From Streptomyces cupreus (GTDB lineage Bacteria; Actinomycetota; Actinomycetes; Streptomycetales; Streptomycetaceae): a DNA stretch of 48,542 nucleotides. The stretch lies in the NCBI RefSeq assembly GCF_014257025.1, contig NZ_JACMSF010000059.1, positions 1 through 48,542 on the forward strand. Direction: 5' to 3'. Below, piece by piece: positions 8,267 to 17,116 of the stretch. The notes under the pieces are model-generated. The model was not told the DNA's origin. It saw nothing but the letters and a program-made list of their open reading frames with translations, and made no database searches. How positions within the stretch are numbered: the first letter of the stretch is position 1; every line of letters starts with the position of its first letter. Both the position numbers and the translations under genes were made by a program.

Positions 8267-8692
8267 ATGAATCCCCAGCAGTCGTCCACTGTGGGTATGA
8301 CGTTCGAGCAGATGCTGGAAAGAGTGCGCTACGAAGGCGCCTATGCCACCCGTGCACAGGCCGAGGAGTCCGTGCGCGCCGTGCTGGCCGCCTTCGGGCG
8401 CCAGCTCACGGGCGATGAGCGCGTGGAGCTCGCGGCCAGGCTGCCGCACGAGGCCGCCGTCACCTTCACCTCCCAAATCCCCGCCACCGAACCCCTCACC
8501 GGCTGGGGCTTCGTCAGGGACCTGGCCTCCCGCACCGGCGGCAGCCCGGCCACCACACGCTGGGACACCGGTACCGTCCTGCGCATCGTGGCCCAGCTCG
8601 CCGGAGAGGAACTCCTCGGCCGCATCCTCACCCAACTCCCCTCCGGGTACGCCCTGCTGTTCGGCCGCGCCGAGCTCACCCAGGCGGCCTGA
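8267..8692 (+). CDS. DUF2267 protein (second copy)
   Basis: 141-residue paralogue of the preceding gene: MTFEQMLERVRYEGAYATRA aligns with the opening of the first copy, and LTQLPSGYALLFG matches its C-terminal LLQLPVGYDLLFG. Start chosen at 8267; the ATG at 8297 is an alternative that would begin directly at the conserved region. The 112-bp gap and lack of an obvious terminator allow co-transcription with the first copy. Confidence 0.78.
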   Translation: MNPQQSSTVGMTFEQMLERVRYEGAYATRAQAEESVRAVLAAFGRQLTGDERVELAARLPHEAAVTFTSQIPATEPLTGWGFVRDLASRTGGSPATTRWDTGTVLRIVAQLAGEELLGRILTQLPSGYALLFGRAELTQAA

Positions 8693-9129
8693 GGTTGCCT
8701 GGCTCCGTGCGGGCCGAAGCGGGCGCGGAGGGCTGGTTGTCTGGGACGGTAGAGGTGGCCGCCGCTTTGGGTCGGCGATGACGGTTGCCGCCGGCGTGAG
8801 GATTTGCGGTCATCCCCCGCTGCGGATACTCGCGCTGATGGTCCTCGCGGCCGTGGAGCGTGCGGGAGTTCACCTCATCGCGAACCGGCCGTGAGGACGG
8901 GCCGGGGCCTGCTGGCAGTTCCCTCCCGGGTAAGCGGACCACGGCCCTTTCATACGTGCCGGCCATGTCCGCGTGCCCCGGAACCTGCACCCTCGGTTCG
9001 GATCCGGCTGACGTCGAGAACGAAGTCGTCCGTCATTGCCCCGGACTCCCTTCCTGATTCATCGCGCTGTCGCACAGCAGAAGACGGCGGCGGACGGACG
9101 CGCAGACCGCTGTACCGATCCGCGGAACG
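8693..9129. other. No convincing gene
   Basis: 437 bp between the second DUF2267 gene and the 3' end of the VOC gene. A frame near 8770-8893 reads like a weakly hydrophobic peptide (RILALMVLAAVERAGVHLIA) but lacks a start with a ribosome-binding site. I see no RNA gene or strong repeat. Confidence 0.4.
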
Positions 9130-9939
9130 TCAGCATTGCCGGCGTGAGGTGACCGTGAACTGGGCGCCGTCGGGGTCACGCAGCACGGCCTCCTGCTCGC
9201 CCACCTCCAGGACGCTGCCACCATGCTTCTCCGCGGCCCGGACGCACGGTCCCACATCACCCACGGCGAAGTGGACCTGCCACTGCGACCGGACCGAGGG
9301 GTCAGGCGGCGTCTCCACCGAGCCCGACTCGATGCGAGCCACGATGTCGCCCCGGCTGCGCAGCAGCACCTCGTCGCCCGCGTACTCGACCTCACAGCAG
9401 CCGGGCAGGCCCGAGGCCCAGCCGAGGACCTCGCCATAGAAGATGGCCGCGTCGAAGGCGTCACGGGTGTGAAGGGTGATGAACGTCGATGCCGCCTGCC
9501 GCCACGCCTCCCACTCGGTGACGACTTTGCCCTGCCAGATCCCGAAGGCGGCCCCGTCGCGGTCGGCGACGAGCGCCGCTCGTCCGGGCGGGAAGGAGAG
9601 CGGCCCCACCGCCACGGTCCCGCTGCGCTCGCGGACGCGGTCCACGGCCTCGTCCGCGTTCTTCACAGCGAAGTACGGCGTCCAGGCCACGGTCATCTGC
9701 CACACGGTGGCCACCTCGGCGATCCCCGCGACGGGTACCCCGTCCGCCAACGCGGTCCGGAAACGGTCGCCCAGTCTGGCGTTGCGCCACTGCCAGCCCA
9801 GCACGGCCCCGTAGAAGTCCTGCATGGCGTCGAGATCGCGGCTGGTCAGGCTCACCCAGCACGGCGCGCCGAACACGGAACGCGTGAAGACTTCGTCCGC
9901 CGCACCGGAGGGGTCTGTCGGGCTGTGATTCGTGGCCAT
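9130..9939 (-). CDS. VOC-family (glyoxalase/bleomycin-resistance fold) two-domain protein
   Basis: 269 residues with two tandem vicinal-oxygen-chelate domains. The first begins APCWVSLTSRDLDAMQDFYG (about residues 25-44) and the second ASTFITLHTRDAFDAAIFYG (about residue 150). Each continues with the usual EVLGW/AVLGW step and ends in a DRDGAAFG- or DPDGAQFT-type strand. Such proteins are often annotated as glyoxalases or hydroxylases; the metal ligands are not clear enough to assign an activity. ATG at 9939 preferred over an upstream in-frame TTG at 9966. Confidence 0.82.
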   Translation of the reverse strand: MATNHSPTDPSGAADEVFTRSVFGAPCWVSLTSRDLDAMQDFYGAVLGWQWRNARLGDRFRTALADGVPVAGIAEVATVWQMTVAWTPYFAVKNADEAVDRVRERSGTVAVGPLSFPPGRAALVADRDGAAFGIWQGKVVTEWEAWRQAASTFITLHTRDAFDAAIFYGEVLGWASGLPGCCEVEYAGDEVLLRSRGDIVARIESGSVETPPDPSVRSQWQVHFAVGDVGPCVRAAEKHGGSVLEVGEQEAVLRDPDGAQFTVTSRRQC

Positions 9940-10331
9940 TGCACCCTGGCTCTCGTACGCCGACAATCACTGCTCTTCACTTCAGTGTCCGGCCCAAGTT
10001 CCGGTCCTGCACATCCCCGGGCGCCACAGGAGGGGCTGTGGCGAGCCGCGCGACTGCCACTCGCCCGGCGCACACTGCTCGTCCTGAGCACGTCGTTGGT
10101 ACTGCTGTGGCAGAACAGCGAGACGGCTCAGGCGCGCAGTACACGAAGTGGCGGGTACAACTGCAGCATGTCCTGGCGCGCAGCGAGCCGGCGTTTATGG
10201 TGCGCCTGGGCGTTTCCGCCGATGAGGGCGGTGTGGACGGGCCAAGCATCCACGGCCCGGTCGCCCCGTGCGGCGGGGACGCGCACCATGGAAGGTGACC
10301 GAATGGCCCACTCTCGCGGAGGTGAACCGCG

Positions 10332-10808
10332 ATGACGCTGCCTGTACGGCATCGGTCCGGCAGCCTGCTGGAGAGGTCGTTCCCCGGCTTCGGATGGGGT
10401 GAACCCATCGCCACCGAGTTCGAGGAGCTGTTCGAGCGCATGAACCGGCTGCTGCAAGGCGCCGCCGCGGCTCCCGCCGCACTGGCCTGGTCACCCGCGG
10501 CGGACATGCGAGAGACCGACTACGCCTATGTGATCGAGGCGGAACTGCCAGGGATCAAGCGGGACGACATCGACATCGAGATGAGCGAGCGGGACCTGCA
10601 CATCACCGGGGAGTTCAAGGAGCGGGAGCGTGAAGGTGTCCTGCGTCGCAGCACCCGCCGCACCGGCCGCTTCGAGTACCGGGCCCTCCTGCCTGCCGAT
10701 GTCAAGTCGGAGGAGGTCAGCGCCACCCTGCACGACGGTGTACTGACCGTCAGCGTGCCCAAGTCGCAGGCCACCAAGCCGCGGCACATCGAGATAACCG
10801 AGTCCTGA
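10332..10808 (+). CDS. Small heat-shock protein, Hsp20 family (second copy)
   Basis: 158-residue holdase chaperone. The crystallin domain spans about residues 50-150: DMRETDYAYVIEAELPGIKR, DIDIEMSERDLHITGEF, and the closing signature LHDGVLTVSVPK. Longer N-terminus than the Hsp18 at 7244, so not a recent duplicate. GGAGGTGA lies at good spacing before the ATG. No RheA-type palindrome was found upstream, so its control probably differs. Confidence 0.9.
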   Translation: MTLPVRHRSGSLLERSFPGFGWGEPIATEFEELFERMNRLLQGAAAAPAALAWSPAADMRETDYAYVIEAELPGIKRDDIDIEMSERDLHITGEFKEREREGVLRRSTRRTGRFEYRALLPADVKSEEVSATLHDGVLTVSVPKSQATKPRHIEITES

Positions 10809-10923
10809 CCCGGCCCGGTACGTGCCGCGAAGCCGTCGCACGGCAGGCCCGCTGCTCACGGCGCGGCTCTCCCACGTGACCGTGTGACGGCAGTTCCCCG
10901 CCATAGGGAGGCGTCGCAAACAG

Positions 10924-11175
10924 ATGCTGATGCCCCACGCCAGGACCGTCGCCGCAGCACTTCACGCCTACCGGTCCGCATGGGCCGGTCTGCTGGACGA
11001 CCCGGCGAGCCCGTACAGCCACCGTCGGCTCGACGACGCCGCCTACACACTCTGCGTCCTCATGGGACAACGCAACGCCGCCGACGCCGAGGCACAGGCA
11101 GAAAGCCTTCTCGCCCGCGCCTCGGCCGAGAAGGACAGGCACCTGGCTGAACAGGCGCACCCCGTCATCCGCTGA
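10924..11175 (+). CDS. DUF5133 protein
   Basis: 83-residue protein with the Streptomyces DUF5133 pattern: the opening MLMPHARTVAAALHAYR, then RRLDDAAYTLCVLMGQRNA and an Ala/Arg-rich C-terminal helix. Function unknown. GGGAGG precedes the start; lies 115 bp after the Hsp20 gene on the same strand. Confidence 0.75.
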   Translation: MLMPHARTVAAALHAYRSAWAGLLDDPASPYSHRRLDDAAYTLCVLMGQRNAADAEAQAESLLARASAEKDRHLAEQAHPVIR

Positions 11176-11386
11176 CGTCGATGCCGAGCCCAGGGCCGAC
11201 GGCTGGGTCCACCAGTTCACCAGTACGCAGGCGTTCGGCCCCGAGGACACGCCGTCGCCTCGGGGACTGAGGTCGCCGCGTGCGGCAGACGGTGGCTTTA
11301 CGCTGGATGCTGGTCATGAAGGACTCTGTGGGGCGGTAAGCACCGCTTCATCGGAGGTGCTGTCCCCGCCCGTCTGCGGGTGCGCC

Positions 11387-11599
11387 ATGCGAGTCGAACT
11401 GATCCAACGGGCCGCCAACGTGCTCCTCGATGTGCCGGACGAGATGCACGAAGAGATCATGACGCTCATCGACGCCATCACCGAGGACACGGAGACCCAG
11501 GCCCCGGACCTGGCCGGGGCATTCGGCGAGTGGTGCTGGCTCGTCTACACGGTCCACGGCGACGTGATCGAAGTGCTGGATGTCGGCTGCGCACGGTGA
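11387..11599 (+). CDS. Hypothetical 70-residue protein
   Basis: Short acidic protein (MRVELIQRAANVLLDVPDEM at the start, then an aromatic strand WCWLVYTVHGDVIEVLDVGC). The end resembles small RelE-like or barrel proteins but I do not recognise a family. GGAGG lies too far upstream (11353-11357) to fit this ATG. A GTG at 11357 would overlap that GGAGG, so the start is uncertain. Its last ten codons recur as a decayed copy at 19251-19290. Confidence 0.4.
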   Translation: MRVELIQRAANVLLDVPDEMHEEIMTLIDAITEDTETQAPDLAGAFGEWCWLVYTVHGDVIEVLDVGCAR

Positions 11600-11679
11600 G
11601 CCCAGACTCGGTCGGCCAGCTCCGATCGACGGGCTTGCCGAAGGCGATTCGCCCAAGGCCGGCTGCCTCCCCTGGCCGA

Positions 11680-12271
11680 TCACCCGTACTCGGGGCATGC
11701 CACCCGTTTCACTCCGGCGTTATAGCTGCTGCCGCCCGTCAGGGTGATGAGGCCGACCTCGGCGAGTGCGCGGCTCAGCCGGGGGCTGGCAGAGCCGCGT
11801 TCCAGGTTGTCGGTGAAGCCGTCGTCCAGGAGCCCCACCTGGAGCGCGTAGTGGACGGCGGGGGCCGCGACGTCCGGGCCGAACACCGGCACTGCGTCCG
11901 GTCGGCGCCGCTCGGCAGAGAACGCCTTGTCGCCTACCGCGAGTTCGGCCGTCGGCATCGTCCGGCGGGCAGGGCAGGTGTCCCGCTCGTACATCTCCGC
12001 CAGCGTCACGTCGTGGTTGAGCAGCGCGGCGTTGATCTCGTACGAGCAGCCCACGTCCAGCACCGCCGGCCTTCGGGGGTGGCCGTCGGCAGGCCGCGGC
12101 CCGTTCGGCCGCGGCCTGCCGGAAGACCGGCTGGGCGTGGTGCGGGATCTCGTACTCCAGCGGGTCCGGCCGCCGGAAGTACGCGCGAGGGTCCGGCCGG
12201 TCGTAGATGTCGTCGAACCGCGACTTGCCGCCCGCCACGCCCTCGGTACCGCCAGAGCCGGACCCGGCCAT
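11680..12271 (-). pseudogene. Frameshifted SAM-dependent methyltransferase-like gene
   Basis: Two frames make one protein. From the ATG at 12271 (AGGAGG upstream) the reading is MAGSGSGG, then SRFDDIYDRPDPRAYFRRPD and YEIPHHAQPVFRQ. At about 12085-12130 the frame changes, and the second part gives PAVLDVGCSYEINAALLNHD, then TLAEMYERDTCPA, PDAVPVFGPDVAAPAVHYA and LLDDGFTDNLER. VLDVGCSYEIN is a degraded methyltransferase motif I. Both parts fit one class I methyltransferase family, so a single frameshift has broken the gene. The C-terminus also looks short. Confidence 0.65.
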
Positions 12272-12460
12272 GCCGTACTCCTCCTCGAACGCATCCGCGG
12301 CTCCATCGTGTCTCGCCTCCTGCGTCCCGGGATGTCCGCCACACACAGGGGCATGCACAGCTGCACTCGGTCGCTCCGCACCGCCGGCTGCAAGGGCCGA
12401 CTACGGAAGGTCTCGCTGCAGTAACCTCGGCCGGACCGCGGAGGACGCTGGGCAGCACCA

Positions 12461-12739
12461 TCAGGTCTCGATCACGGCGTCGCAGTCTGGGCAGACCACG
12501 GACACGTACTGCGCGGGGTACCAGGGCGTCCCGCCATCCTCGGTGGTCAAGGGGCCTGTTTTCATGGCGAAGGTGTCCTTCCCACACAGAGTCCGCGGCC
12601 CCGTGGCGGCGGGCTTCCCGGGGGCGGTGGGCGCCGCGTGCACCTTGCGGACGTGCTGTTCCTCGGTGCCCGGCATCCCCGGGGAGGGGTGCGCGGGCAC
12701 CGGCTTGTCGAGTTCGTACACGACGACGATGGTGCTCAT
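12461..12739 (-). CDS. Hypothetical 92-residue protein with a CPDC motif
   Basis: Starts MSTIVVVYELDKPVPAHP at 12739 with a weak GGTGGG upstream. The C-terminal half contains TLCGKDTF and ends VSVVCPDCDAVIET, so three cysteines and a nearby His could bind zinc. No family recognised. Sits between two broken genes, but its own frame is intact. Confidence 0.5.
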   Translation of the reverse strand: MSTIVVVYELDKPVPAHPSPGMPGTEEQHVRKVHAAPTAPGKPAATGPRTLCGKDTFAMKTGPLTTEDGGTPWYPAQYVSVVCPDCDAVIET

Positions 12740-12809
12740 GTACCCACCGTAGGAGCAGGAAGGGCGAATTCCCCTGCAGCCTTGAGGCTGTGATCGGCGG
12801 GCGCCGCTC

Positions 12810-13405
12810 TCACGTCCGACCCGTGCGCGGCGGCGATCCGGGGCCGTCCGCCGGCTCGAGCCTGGCCATCTCGAATTCCACCCGAACGTCGTCAGCCAGT
12901 CGCAGCGCCCCCAGGAACGCGGTGTAGGGCTTGATGCCCCAGGTGGACTGCGTCACGGTTGCCGAGCCGCGCAATGGCCCGGCGTTGTTTGCCTTGCCGT
13001 GCACCGTCGCGGGGTGGATGCGTCCCTTGATCGTGAGCTCACCGGTGATCTCGAAGGAGTGCGGGGTTCCCGTGATACGGGTGGAACGGAAATGATCGTG
13101 GGGTGCTCCGCGGTGTGCAGCAGGGCCTTGTCCTCCAGTGTCCGTTTGATCTCGGCCCGGTCGGCGTCGGTGAGTGCTTTCAGCCCGCCGGTTCCTTCCC
13201 GGACTGCCAGCGAGCTCGTCTCGACCGTCACATTCGCCGAGGACCTGCCAGGGGCACCGACATCCACTACGGCCTCGCCGGACCATCGGGTGGCTTCGAT
13301 CGTGAGGTCGTGGCCCGCGCGGCGTCCCATTCCGGCGCGGCCGGGCTTGATCAAGAGGCGGCCGGTCGACGGCCCGAGTCGGTACGTTCCGTCGGTCAGC
13401 GTCAC
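12810..13405 (-). pseudogene. YceI-family protein gene with a one-base frameshift
   Basis: YceI proteins are lipocalin-like beta-barrels that bind isoprenoid-type lipids. From a GTG at about 13405 the reading is TDGTYRLGPSTGRLLIKPGR, then GMGRRAGHDLTIEATRWSG and ADRAEIKRTLEDKALLHTAE. At about 13090 the frame shifts and continues HFRSTRITGTPHSFEITGEL, TIKGRIHPATVHGKA and GIKPYTAFLGALRLADDVRV, the normal C-terminal half. One missing base in ATC-ATT (expected ATC-CAT) would explain it. Either a true recent mutation or a sequencing error. The start lacks a clear ribosome-binding site. Confidence 0.72.
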
Positions 13406-13838
13406 AGCGCCGAGGCTACGGGCGGATCCGGAGTAAGTTCCCGGACCTGAACATCGACGCCGCTCTGACGGAAACGAGCCGTGGGGCGGCACTCTCAGGA
13501 TGGATCGTCTTCACCTGAACCTGACTGCTGGGTAGGGAAACGCATTGGCTTCAGCAGTCAGGAACGTCCGAGCTGGGGGAGCACTGGCTTGGTGCAGAGA
13601 AGATCGAGGACGGACAGCCCATCATTCCGGGTCGCCTCGTCCGACAGAGCGATGTGCCCGTACGCGGTGTCCAACCGCACCCGCTGCATCGGGGGAGTCG
13701 ACCGTGCCGGTGGTACGCGCGATATCGATGTAAGTACAGGGCCTGCTTCAGATCGCCGGCGCCACGGTGAGCCAGGGCCAGCGGCCAGGGCTGCCGCTGT
13801 CAGCAGTCAGGGCTTCCCAGCGGCCGCCCGTCGGCTGC
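13406..13838. other. Gene-poor, probably decayed
   Basis: I see no intact gene. On the minus strand the reading AGDLKQALYLHRYRAYHRHG (about 13690-13750) looks like a worn tetratricopeptide helix pair, too short to assign. Confidence 0.35.
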
Positions 13839-14020
13839 TCATCGGACGAGCTTCGAGACCTCGGTGGCCTTGCCGAGCAGCCACTCCAGCGGTCCCCGTC
13901 GGAAGAAGCGGGACCAGAGCGTCGCGAACACGATGGCCACGATGAAGCCGAGCAGGACGTGCAGCGACGCGTAGAGCAGTTCCTCGCCCAGGAGTTGGAC
14001 GGCGAGAATGTGGAAGATGC
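13839..14020 (-). pseudogene. C-terminal fragment of a DUF418-type membrane protein
   Basis: The last 60 residues read FHILAVQLLGEELLYASLHV, one hydrophobic segment LLGFIVAIVFATLWSRFFRR, then GPLEWLLGKATEVSKLVR. The arrangement of a final membrane helix followed by FRxGPLEWL is typical of the DUF418 C-terminus. Everything upstream is lost or unrelated, so it is a 3' relic. Confidence 0.55.
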
Positions 14021-14221
14021 CGTTCCGCTGTCGGCGCCGGGACAGGCCGCAAACCCACGGCCGAGGCGACCGTTGACCGGATCCCGGAGCAGCAAAAGGC
14101 GAGTCCCAGCCGAATCCTGGGGGCCCGGTGTCCACACCTGCACGGCGATACACAATGAGCGCCGTCAGTGCGCATCGGCCGGGGGGCGGCCGAACACGAG
14201 AGGCAAACTCAGGAGATTTCG

Positions 14222-15175
14222 ATGAAATCGAAGCTGGTCTGGGGTGCTGCCGGGGTCGCCGTCGCCGCCGTTGCGGCGCGCGCGGTGGCCGCCGGGATAG
14301 AACGTCAGCCCGATCCCGTGCCCCGCGAGGTGCTGCGTCGTGAGCCCGAGGGCGAGGAGGTGTTCCTGTCCCGGCCCGACGGGACGGTGTTGCGGGCCGT
14401 CGTCGCGGGTGATGGGCCCCCCGTGGTGTTGGCCCACGGTTATGGTGTCTCGCTCCTGGAGTGGAACCTGGTGCAGGCCACCCTGGTGGCGGGCGGTCAC
14501 CGTGTCATCGTCTTCGACCAGCGCGGCCACGGGGGCTCGACGTGCGGTGCGGACGGTATCGGCTCCGGCCCGATGGCGCAGGACTACCTGGCGGTCCTGG
14601 AGCATTTCGACGTGGGGGACGCAGTGCTGGTCGGGCATTCCATGGGCGGGTTCGTCGCGCTTCGTGCTGTGCTCGACCATCCCGGCGTCGCCCGGCGGCT
14701 GCGCGGCCTGGTGCTGTTCGCGACCTGGGCGGGCCGCATCTACGACGGAGCGCCGCACAACCGGCTGCAGATCCCACTGCTGGAGAGGGGCGTCCTCCAG
14801 CAGCTGGCACGCACCCGGACCGGCGGAATCCTCTTCGGAGCCGCCCAGTGCGGCAAGCGCCCCTCTCCGGCCATGATCGATGTCTTCCTCGACGTCTTCC
14901 TCCGCCAGGACCATGCCTTGCTACTGCCGATCGTCCGGGCCTTCGCGCGCGAGGACCGGTATCCGCGCCTGCCCGAGATCACGGTTCCCACCGTCGTCAT
15001 GGTCGGCTCGGCCGACCGCAGCACACCGCCGAGCCACGCCCGGCGCCTCACCGCGGGGATACCGGGCGCCCGGCTGGTCACCGTGCCGGACGCCGGACAC
15101 ATGCTCAACTGGGAGGACCCCCAGGCGCTGGTGGAAGCCGTCGTCTCCCTGCACGAGGCCGACCGAGCCGACTGA
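14222..15175 (+). CDS. Alpha/beta-hydrolase, membrane-anchored or exported
   Basis: 317 residues. The N-terminal KLVWGAAGVAVAAVAARAVA is one hydrophobic segment, a likely anchor or signal. The hydrolase core has the oxyanion-side HGYGVSLLEW, the FDQRGHGGS loop, the nucleophile elbow GHSMGG with Ser140, an acidic residue in VGSADRSTPPSH, and the final His in DAGHMLNWE. This is a complete Ser-Asp-His triad of the esterase/lipase/haloperoxidase type; the substrate cannot be told. AGGAG lies at good spacing before the ATG at 14222. Confidence 0.88.
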   Translation: MKSKLVWGAAGVAVAAVAARAVAAGIERQPDPVPREVLRREPEGEEVFLSRPDGTVLRAVVAGDGPPVVLAHGYGVSLLEWNLVQATLVAGGHRVIVFDQRGHGGSTCGADGIGSGPMAQDYLAVLEHFDVGDAVLVGHSMGGFVALRAVLDHPGVARRLRGLVLFATWAGRIYDGAPHNRLQIPLLERGVLQQLARTRTGGILFGAAQCGKRPSPAMIDVFLDVFLRQDHALLLPIVRAFAREDRYPRLPEITVPTVVMVGSADRSTPPSHARRLTAGIPGARLVTVPDAGHMLNWEDPQALVEAVVSLHEADRAD

Positions 15176-15271
15176 CGCCCCTCGACAATGGCCGAGAGCA
15201 CAGTGTGATTCCCCCGCCATTACCGCTTGGGTGAAGGGATCGAGCAACCGGGTGGGGCGAAGGGGGCACGG

Positions 15272-16828
15272 GTGTACGACTACATCATCGTGGGCGCCGG
15301 ATCGGCCGGGTGCGTGCTGGCGGACCGGCTCACTGAGGACGAGAGCGCGCGCGTTGTGCTGATCGAGGCAGGCCCTGTGGACGATGCCGCGGAAATCCAC
15401 GTTCCGGCGGCGTTCAGCAAGCTCTTCCAGACGAAGTACGACTGGAGTTACCTCAGCGAGTGTGAACCGGGGCTGGAGGGCCGCCGCCGCTATCTGCCCC
15501 GGGGCCGCATGCTCGGCGGCTGCTCCTCGATGAACGCGATGATCTACATACGCGGCAATCGCCGCGACTACGACGCCTGGGCAGCCGGCGGCGCCGACGG
15601 TTGGAGCTGGCCGGACGTTCTGCCGTACTTCCTTCGCGCCGAGGACTTCACGGGCGCCACATCACCGTGGCATTCCACCGGCGGGCCGCTCACCGTCAGC
15701 GAAGGCCGCTCCCGACATCCGTTGATGGACGCCTATGTGGCGGCGGCACAGGAAGCCGGCCACGCCTACACCAGCGATTTCAACGGCCCCGAACAGGACG
15801 GCGTCGGCTACTTCCACCTCACTCAGCGCGATGGTCTGCGCTGCAGCACGGCCGACGCATATCTGCGGCCGGCCCTGTCCCGGCCGAACCTCGAGGTGCT
15901 GACCGGCGCCCAGTGCACCCGCGTGCTGCTCGACGGCGACCGTGCGACCGGCGTCGAGGTGGACCGGGACGGCGAACTGCTGTGCCTGCGCGCCGAACGG
16001 GAGATCGTGCTGTCGGCCGGTGCCTACAACTCTCCGCAGTTGCTCATGCTCTCCGGCATCGGCCCGGGCGGCGAACTGGCGGCCCGTGGCATCACGCCCC
16101 GCGTCGACCTCCCCGTTGGTGAGAACCTGCAGGATCATCCGCATGTCGGTCTGTGCTATCTCACCGACATCGAGTCGCTGTTCACCGCCGAAACGCCGGA
16201 CAACCTGCGCCTGCTGGAGACCGAGGGCCGCGGTCCGCTCACCTCGAACGTCGGTGAGGCCGGCGGGTTTCACCGTACCCGTGAGGGACTGGACGCCCCC
16301 GACATCCAGGTGCACGCCACACCGGTGATGTTCCATGAAGAGGGGATCAGCCCCGTGACCGACCACGCCTTCATGTTCGGTGCGGTCCTGCTCACCCCCA
16401 CGAGCCGGGGCAAGGTCTCCCTGCGCTCGGCGCTCCCCAGCGCCAAGCCGCACATCCTGCACAACTACCTGACCACCGAAGAGGATCGAGCCACGATGAT
16501 CCGGGCACTGCGGATGCTGCTCGACATCGCGGACCAGCCCAGCCTGGCCAAGCACCGCCGGGCCGACTGCCACGTACCGCGCTTCACGGACGACGCCGGC
16601 CTGCTCGACTTCGCCCGGCGTGAGATGCAGACCCTCTACCATCCGGCGGGCACGTGCTCGATCGGCCCCGTCGTGGATTCCCGGCTCAGGGTGCACGGCG
16701 TGAGCGGCCTGCGGGTGGTGGACGCCTCGGTGATGCCCACCGTGGTGCGGGGCAACACCAACGCCCCCACGATCATGATTGCGGAAAAGGCCGCAGACAT
16801 GATCCGCGGTCTCCCGGCTCCGGCGTGA
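15272..16828 (+). CDS. GMC-family FAD oxidoreductase (choline dehydrogenase-like)
   Basis: 518-residue flavoenzyme oxidising an alcohol. The ADP-binding fold opens at residue 3 (YDYIIVGAGSAGCVLADRL). The GMC signatures follow: RGRMLGGCSSMNAMIYIRGN (about residue 75) and AGAYNSPQLLMLSGIGPG (about 247). The C-terminal catalytic region has LYHPAGTCSIGP, with the active-site His, and VVRGNTNAPTIMIAEKAADM. The GTG at 15272 is preferred because GMC proteins begin at this point and GGGGG lies just before it; the frame is open 45 nt further upstream. The substrate is unknown. Confidence 0.88.
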   Translation: MYDYIIVGAGSAGCVLADRLTEDESARVVLIEAGPVDDAAEIHVPAAFSKLFQTKYDWSYLSECEPGLEGRRRYLPRGRMLGGCSSMNAMIYIRGNRRDYDAWAAGGADGWSWPDVLPYFLRAEDFTGATSPWHSTGGPLTVSEGRSRHPLMDAYVAAAQEAGHAYTSDFNGPEQDGVGYFHLTQRDGLRCSTADAYLRPALSRPNLEVLTGAQCTRVLLDGDRATGVEVDRDGELLCLRAEREIVLSAGAYNSPQLLMLSGIGPGGELAARGITPRVDLPVGENLQDHPHVGLCYLTDIESLFTAETPDNLRLLETEGRGPLTSNVGEAGGFHRTREGLDAPDIQVHATPVMFHEEGISPVTDHAFMFGAVLLTPTSRGKVSLRSALPSAKPHILHNYLTTEEDRATMIRALRMLLDIADQPSLAKHRRADCHVPRFTDDAGLLDFARREMQTLYHPAGTCSIGPVVDSRLRVHGVSGLRVVDASVMPTVVRGNTNAPTIMIAEKAADMIRGLPAPA

Positions 16829-17116
16829 GGTCGGATGCACCGGCTGTGACGTTTCCATGAGTGTCGTGGTTCTGGCTGCTGGGTGAGCTGCTCTGTGGAC
16901 GTATTGGGTGAGGAGCATCGAAGGCCGAGCTACATCGTGCTCGCGCGGCGCTGGTCGTATGGGGGGCGATCGGCGTCATCGCCGCCGGGATCCAGCTCTT
17001 CCTTCGACGAGCAGGTGGAACCGTTCGTTGTCGCGGCCCAAGCGCCCAAATCCTTCATCCGGATGAAGAGCGCCGACGAGACACCGCGCTCCGACTCGGA
17101 TCACTAACATCGGATA

